This document shows, piece after piece, positions 13,846 through 17,575 of a stretch of 17,575 nucleotides of DNA. Numbering within the stretch: position 1 is the first letter of the stretch; the number at the start of each line of letters is the position of its first letter. The notes under the pieces were generated by a model that saw nothing but the letters and a program-made list of their open reading frames with translations, was not told the origin of the DNA and made no database searches. The DNA comes from Chloroflexota bacterium (GTDB lineage Bacteria; Chloroflexota; Limnocylindria; P2-11E): positions 1 through 17,575 of the forward strand of contig JACDAF010000186.1 in assembly GCA_013695575.1 (NCBI GenBank), written 5' to 3'. A program made the position numbers and the translations under genes.

Positions 13846-14825
13846 GCCGCGGCCTCCAGCGCGAAGTACGTGATCGTGATGTCCGCGCCGGCGCGCGCGA
13901 TGGCGACGAGCGACTCGAGCGCCGCGCCCCTGAGGTCGAGCCAGCCATGCTCGGCCGCCGCGTGGAGCGCCGCGTATTCGCCGCTGACCTGGTACGCCGC
14001 GAGCGGCACGTCGGCCCTCACGCGGACCGCGGCGATGACGTCGAGATACGGGCCGGCCGGTTTCACCATGATCGCGTCGGCGCCTTCGACGACATCTATG
14101 GCGCCCTCAAGGAGCGCCTCGCGGCGGTTGGCGGGGTCCATCTGGTAGCCGGTGCGGTCCCCGGACTGCGGCGCGCAGTCGGCCGCCGCGCGAAACGGTC
14201 CATAGAAGGACGAAGCGAACTTCGCGGCGTAGCTCAGGATCGCCGTGTCCCTGCGGCCGGTGGCGTCGAGGGCCTCCCGGATCGCGGCGACGCGCCCGTC
14301 CATCATGTCGCTCGGGGCCACCACGTCCGCACCGGCCTCCGCGTACGCGACAGCCGCCTGCGAAAGCAGCGGCAGCGTCTCATCGTTGTCGACCTCTCCC
14401 GCCCGCAACACACCGCAGTGCCCATGGGTCGTGTACTCGCACAGGCACACATCGGCGATGAGCACGGTCCCCGGTGCGGCGGCGCGCATCGCACGGAGCG
14501 CGCGTGGCACGGGTCCGAGCGGATCGGCGGCCGCCGCTCCGCGATCGTCCTTGTCATCGGGGAGTCCGAACAGGAGTAGCCCGCCGATCCCGGCTTTCGC
14601 CGCGCGCACGGCGAGGCCAGCCGCGGCGTCGATCGGCCAGCGCGACTGGCCGGGCAGCGTGGGGATCGGCGTCTCGCTGGTGGCGCGGGCGTCGATGAAG
14701 ACGGGCTGGACGAACGAGCGCGGATCGAGGCGCGTCTCGCGCACCAGCGAGCGCAACGCCGGCGTGCGACGGAAGCGCCGTGTCCGGCGGATCGCGTGTG
14801 CGCGCTCGCGTGACTCGAGCGTCAC
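13830..14825 (-). CDS. hemB: Delta-aminolevulinic acid dehydratase (porphobilinogen synthase)
   Basis: A 331-residue enzyme that joins two 5-aminolevulinates into porphobilinogen. The cysteine-rich zinc site DVCLCEYTTHGHCG (Cys127, 129, 137) marks it as the zinc-dependent type rather than the Asp-rich magnesium type. The two Schiff-base lysines lie in SYAAKFASSFYGPF (Lys202) and IMVKPAG (Lys255). QMDPANRREAL and YQVSGEYA are further family blocks. GTG 14825 shares GTGA with the hemD stop. Confidence 0.97.
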   Translation of the reverse strand: MTLESRERAHAIRRTRRFRRTPALRSLVRETRLDPRSFVQPVFIDARATSETPIPTLPGQSRWPIDAAAGLAVRAAKAGIGGLLLFGLPDDKDDRGAAAADPLGPVPRALRAMRAAAPGTVLIADVCLCEYTTHGHCGVLRAGEVDNDETLPLLSQAAVAYAEAGADVVAPSDMMDGRVAAIREALDATGRRDTAILSYAAKFASSFYGPFRAAADCAPQSGDRTGYQMDPANRREALLEGAIDVVEGADAIMVKPAGPYLDVIAAVRVRADVPLAAYQVSGEYAALHAAAEHGWLDLRGAALESLVAIARAGADITITYFALEAAAWLRE

Positions 14826-15511
14826 GACACGACCTCCGAGATACGCTCCCAGCGAGCGACCGTCGCGTCGCGCCCCGTGCGCGCGCGCACGTGTGCCGCG
14901 GTCGTTGGTCCGGTCGCAATGACTCGCGCCGCCGCGAGCGCGTTGGGACCGAGCGCGCCGAGCAGCGCGTCGACGGCGCTGGGCGACGCGACCACCACCG
15001 ATGCGCCGCGTGCGAGCAGTCTGCCGGCCGCAGCCGCGTCACCGACGATCCCGCTGACCGTCCGGTAGGCGATCGCCTCGCGCACGGTCGCTCCGCGCCT
15101 GGCGAGGATGTCGGGGAGGTCGCGGAGCGCCCGATCGGAGCGCGCGAGGAGGACATGCCCGACCGGGATGGCGACGTCACGCGCGAGCTCGGCACCGGTG
15201 GCCGCGACCAGCTCCACCACGATGCCGCGGGCGGAGAGGGCGGACGCCGCCTGGCGGCCCACCGTCGCGACGCGCGCCTCGGGCGGACGACCGAGCGAGC
15301 GTAGGACCGCCTCGGCGCCGGTGCGGCTCGTCACGACCAGCAGGTCATCCGAGCTGAGAGCCCGCAGGGCGTCCGCGAGCTCGCGCTCGTCCTCCAGGGG
15401 CACCGTGTCCGCGCACGGCAGCTCCAGCACGTCGTGCCCGCGGGCGCGCAGGGCCGCGGCAAGCGTCGCGTTGCGGCCCGCGCCACGCGTGAGCACCACA
15501 ACGCTACGCAT
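14822..15511 (-). CDS. hemD: Uroporphyrinogen-III synthase
   Basis: A 229-residue protein of the fast-diverging HemD family, which closes and flips ring D of hydroxymethylbilane to form uroporphyrinogen III. Visible family traits are an N-terminal VVLTRGAGRNATLAAALRA, a mid-protein DDLLVVTSRTGAEAVL (compare 'D.liftS.nav'), GRQAASALSARGI, VLLARSDRALRDLPDIL, VVVASPSAVDALL, and a C-terminal ARVIATGPTTAAHVRA. Context between hemC and hemB makes the call firm. ATG 15511 overlaps the hemC stop by eight bases (ATGCGTAG); the open frame further upstream is shadow. Confidence 0.92.
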   Translation of the reverse strand: MRSVVVLTRGAGRNATLAAALRARGHDVLELPCADTVPLEDERELADALRALSSDDLLVVTSRTGAEAVLRSLGRPPEARVATVGRQAASALSARGIVVELVAATGAELARDVAIPVGHVLLARSDRALRDLPDILARRGATVREAIAYRTVSGIVGDAAAAGRLLARGASVVVASPSAVDALLGALGPNALAAARVIATGPTTAAHVRARTGRDATVARWERISEVVS

Positions 15512-16358
15512 GGGCGAACATCCGGAGCGCTCGCGCTGCCCGCTCCGCCGCTTCGGCGGCCGTGCGCCCCGTCGTATGCGCTCGGTGCACTCCGCTGCTG
15601 GTCGCGAGCGCGGCATCGAGCATGACCTCACCCGCCTCGACGCGGGCATATGTGCCGAGCGGGATCTCGCAGCTCCCGCCCAGCATGTGCAGGAGAGCGC
15701 GCTCCGCGGTGACGGCCTCGCGCGTCGAGGCATCGTCCGCGTGGGCGAGCACCGTCCGGGTGGCGCGGTCCGACGCGCGGCACTGGATCGCGAGCGCGCC
15801 CTGGCCCGGCGCGGGCGGGCAGACGTCCAGGGCCAGGACCTCGATCTCCCCAACCGTGATCCCGAGCCGACGCAGGCCGGCGAGCGCGAGCATCACCCCG
15901 CCGTACTCGCCGCGTTCGACCTTCGCGAGACGCGTGTCGACGTTCCCGCGGATCGTGCGGGTGCGCACATCCGGGCGTGCGGCGCGGACGAACGCGTCGC
16001 GCCGCACGCTGGAGGTGCCCACGGTGGCCCCGTCGGGCAGGCCGGCGAGTCCGGAGCGGCCGCGGGTGATGAGCACGTCGCGTGGATCCTCGCGGCACGG
16101 GATCGCGGCCAGGACGAGATCGGCTGGCTCCTCGGTCGGGAGATCCTTGAGCGAGTGCACCGCGACATCGACCTCTCCCTGCCGGAGCGCGTCCTCGAGC
16201 GCGCGCACGAAGATGCCCTCCCCCAGCTCCGAGAGGGGCGCGGCGCTCTCGTCGCCCCGCGTGCGGATCACGACGAGCTCGACCTCGCCAAGCGAACGCG
16301 TCGCGAGCGCGGCCTGAGCGAGCGCGAGACGGCTCCCGCGCGTGCCGACGCGCAGCAT
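15504..16358 (-). CDS. hemC: Porphobilinogen deaminase (hydroxymethylbilane synthase)
   Basis: A 284-residue enzyme that polymerises four porphobilinogens on a covalently bound dipyrromethane primer. RVGTRGSRLALAQA opens the protein. HSLKDLPT at 68-75 holds the catalytic Asp72. PCREDPRDVL, GTSSVRRDA and RTIRGNVDTRLAK are substrate-binding blocks. The cofactor cysteine is Cys230 in MLGGSCEIPLGTYA. It is slightly short of the usual 300-315 residues. Its ATG shares one base with the hemA stop (TGATG). Confidence 0.97.
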   Translation of the reverse strand: MLRVGTRGSRLALAQAALATRSLGEVELVVIRTRGDESAAPLSELGEGIFVRALEDALRQGEVDVAVHSLKDLPTEEPADLVLAAIPCREDPRDVLITRGRSGLAGLPDGATVGTSSVRRDAFVRAARPDVRTRTIRGNVDTRLAKVERGEYGGVMLALAGLRRLGITVGEIEVLALDVCPPAPGQGALAIQCRASDRATRTVLAHADDASTREAVTAERALLHMLGGSCEIPLGTYARVEAGEVMLDAALATSSGVHRAHTTGRTAAEAAERAARALRMFAHA

Positions 16359-17521
16359 CAGAGGCGGAACAGCTCGCGCGCCGCGGGGACGCGTTCCGGA
16401 GCCTCGCGCAGCGAGATGACGGGCTCATGGATGAGAGCGTTCGTAAGCGCGTGCGAGAACGCCTCGATGACGCGCCGGTCGCGCTCGGAGAGGTGCCCGA
16501 GATCGCCGAGCGCCCTGTCGAGCCGTCGCCTGCGCAGCGCCTCGGCACGCTCGCGGAGCCGGGCGATCGTCTCCCCGGCGCCGCGGCCGCGCAGCGTGGC
16601 GAGGAAGGATGCTGCCTCCCGCGCGCAGCGGTCCTCGCACGCAGCGCGCTCAATGTCTCCGATCGCCTGATCCGCCGGGACGAGATCGTCGACGGTGATG
16701 TAGTTCGCGCCGAGCGCCCTGCGAGCATCCGGGGAGACGCTGCGGGGCATCGCGATGTCGACGACCACGAGGCCGCGCGCCGCCGACTCCCGGAGCAGGT
16801 CGAGCGTGAGCAGCGTGCCGCGCGTGTCCGCCGCGGAGATGAGCGCGTCCGCACGCTGGAGCAGCTCGGGCAACGCTTCGAAGGGGAAAGCGGCACCGCC
16901 GGCCAGGTGGGCGAGCGGTAGAGCGCGAGCGACGTGGCGGTTGACGATGAGCAGCTCCGCGACGCGGCGCCCGAGCGAGCGCGACGCGAGCTTCCCCATC
17001 TCGCCGGCGCCCACGACCACGACCGTGGCGCCCGCGGGGTCATTGACCCGCGCGAGCGCGGCCGCGACCGCGAGCGAGCCGAGCGACGTCGTGACCTTGC
17101 CGAGCGACGTCGTCGCGCGGAGCGTGCGACCCACGTGCAGCGCACGCTCGAAGAGCCCCGCGAGCTCGCTCCGTGCCCCGGCTGGGCGGGTCCGCTCGTA
17201 CGCCACGCGGATCTGGCCAAGGATCTGACGCTCGCCGGGGATCGCCGAGTCGAGCCCGGACGCCACCCGGAACAGATGCCGGATCGCCTCCTCGTCCGCG
17301 GCGATGCGGACGGCGTCCGGAAGCGGCCCCAGCCGCTCCGGGAACCAGCTCCGCGGCTCCTCGCGACCCTCCACGGCGCCGTAGACCTCTGAGCGGTGGC
17401 ACGTGAGCAGCGGGAGGAGATCGGGCCCCGGCGGCGCGGCGGCGACCTGAGAGGCGAACTGTTCCCTGACCTCGAGGACCGCGCTGCCGTGATGGACGCG
17501 GGCGACCGCAAGCCGTGCCAC
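16358..17521 (-). CDS. hemA: Glutamyl-tRNA reductase
   Basis: A 387-residue enzyme that reduces glutamyl-tRNA to glutamate-1-semialdehyde with NADPH, the committed step of the C5 heme pathway. The catalytic-cysteine motif reads LLTCHRSEVYG (Cys41), where most members have TCNR. SAIPGERQILGQIRVAY at 92-108 is the conserved substrate helix region. The NADPH site GAGEMG is at 171-176, and a C-terminal helical dimerisation domain follows residue 280. The GTG start at 17521 is chosen because no ATG or GTG lies between it and an in-frame TGA at 17564-17566. It is first in the heme operon and is normally the control point. Confidence 0.95.
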   Translation of the reverse strand: MARLAVARVHHGSAVLEVREQFASQVAAAPPGPDLLPLLTCHRSEVYGAVEGREEPRSWFPERLGPLPDAVRIAADEEAIRHLFRVASGLDSAIPGERQILGQIRVAYERTRPAGARSELAGLFERALHVGRTLRATTSLGKVTTSLGSLAVAAALARVNDPAGATVVVVGAGEMGKLASRSLGRRVAELLIVNRHVARALPLAHLAGGAAFPFEALPELLQRADALISAADTRGTLLTLDLLRESAARGLVVVDIAMPRSVSPDARRALGANYITVDDLVPADQAIGDIERAACEDRCAREAASFLATLRGRGAGETIARLRERAEALRRRRLDRALGDLGHLSERDRRVIEAFSHALTNALIHEPVISLREAPERVPAARELFRL

Positions 17522-17568
17522 CAGGAGACCATGCAGCCGCCACGCCGCGGGCTCAAGTCGCCTTCAGA

Positions 17569-17574
17569 GATATA
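17569..17574 (-). promoter_or_regulatory. Possible -10 box upstream of the heme operon
   Basis: TATATC on the minus strand, 48 bases upstream of the hemA GTG and right at the window edge, resembles a -10 element (four of six consensus bases). A -35 box would be outside the window. It is listed because hemA is the first gene of the operon and this AT-rich patch stands out in the GC-rich sequence. Confidence 0.2.
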
Positions 17575-17575
17575 C

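Noticed and set aside
11858..13948. Long open minus-strand frame of 696 codons
   Set aside because: Only its last 233 codons are HemQ. The upstream part lies over hemL in another frame, is Arg-rich low-complexity, and has no family features.
15108..16670. 520-codon plus-strand open frame opposite hemD, hemC and hemA
   Set aside because: Composition is typical of antisense shadow, with no recognisable domain; hemC and hemA on the other strand have intact motifs.
1..17575. Search for CRISPR arrays, insertion sequences, attachment sites, tRNA genes or prophage genes
   Set aside because: No repeated spacer pattern, transposase, integrase or tRNA-like cloverleaf was seen; the window is core chromosome.

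Overview
This is a high-GC bacterial chromosome segment that is almost fully coding. It holds 21 protein genes, 19 on the minus strand, and no tRNA, rRNA, CRISPR array, insertion sequence or prophage gene that I can see. The content is core: translation, pyrimidine nucleotide, isoprenoid, phospholipid and heme synthesis. The organism cannot be named from this window alone. The very short EF-Ts (153 residues), the coproporphyrin-type heme genes and the GC-rich GTG-start style would fit a high-GC Chloroflexota-like lineage, but that is inference.

Layout from left to right. (1) Bases 1-2111, minus strand: an ABC-2 type exporter operon of ATPase, permease and a second permease cut by the window edge. 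(2) Bases 2191-3104, plus strand: a two-gene unit of a PNPOx-like flavin/F420-fold protein and a HIT hydrolase, divergent from the ABC operon and convergent with rseP. (3) Bases 3148-9681, minus strand: the classic order rpsB-tsf-pyrH-frr-uppS-cdsA-dxr-rseP. It covers ribosomal protein S2, EF-Ts, UMP kinase, ribosome recycling factor, undecaprenyl-PP synthase, CDP-diglyceride synthase, DXP reductoisomerase and site-2 protease. (4) Bases 9877-17521, minus strand: a compact heme operon hemA-hemC-hemD-hemB-hemL-hemQ-hemE-hemH.

The heme operon encodes every step from glutamyl-tRNA to coproporphyrinogen-precursor level except CgoX (coproporphyrinogen oxidase). It also has the two late enzymes of the coproporphyrin-dependent route: a CpfC-like ferrochelatase and HemQ coproheme decarboxylase. 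Protoporphyrin-route genes (hemF/hemN, hemG) are absent from the window.

Adjacent same-strand genes are tightly packed. Of 18 codirectional junctions, 14 overlap, eight of them by exactly four bases (GTGA or ATGA), and eleven of 21 genes appear to start with GTG. The few real spacers (64, 142 and 195 bases) each contain short inverted repeats, which I list as candidate leader or processing structures. I did not find a convincing new multi-gene system. The items most worth checking are the internally shortened EF-Ts, the roughly 95-residue acidic tail on S2, the paired UNCG-loop hairpins between tsf and pyrH, and the rpsB leader.
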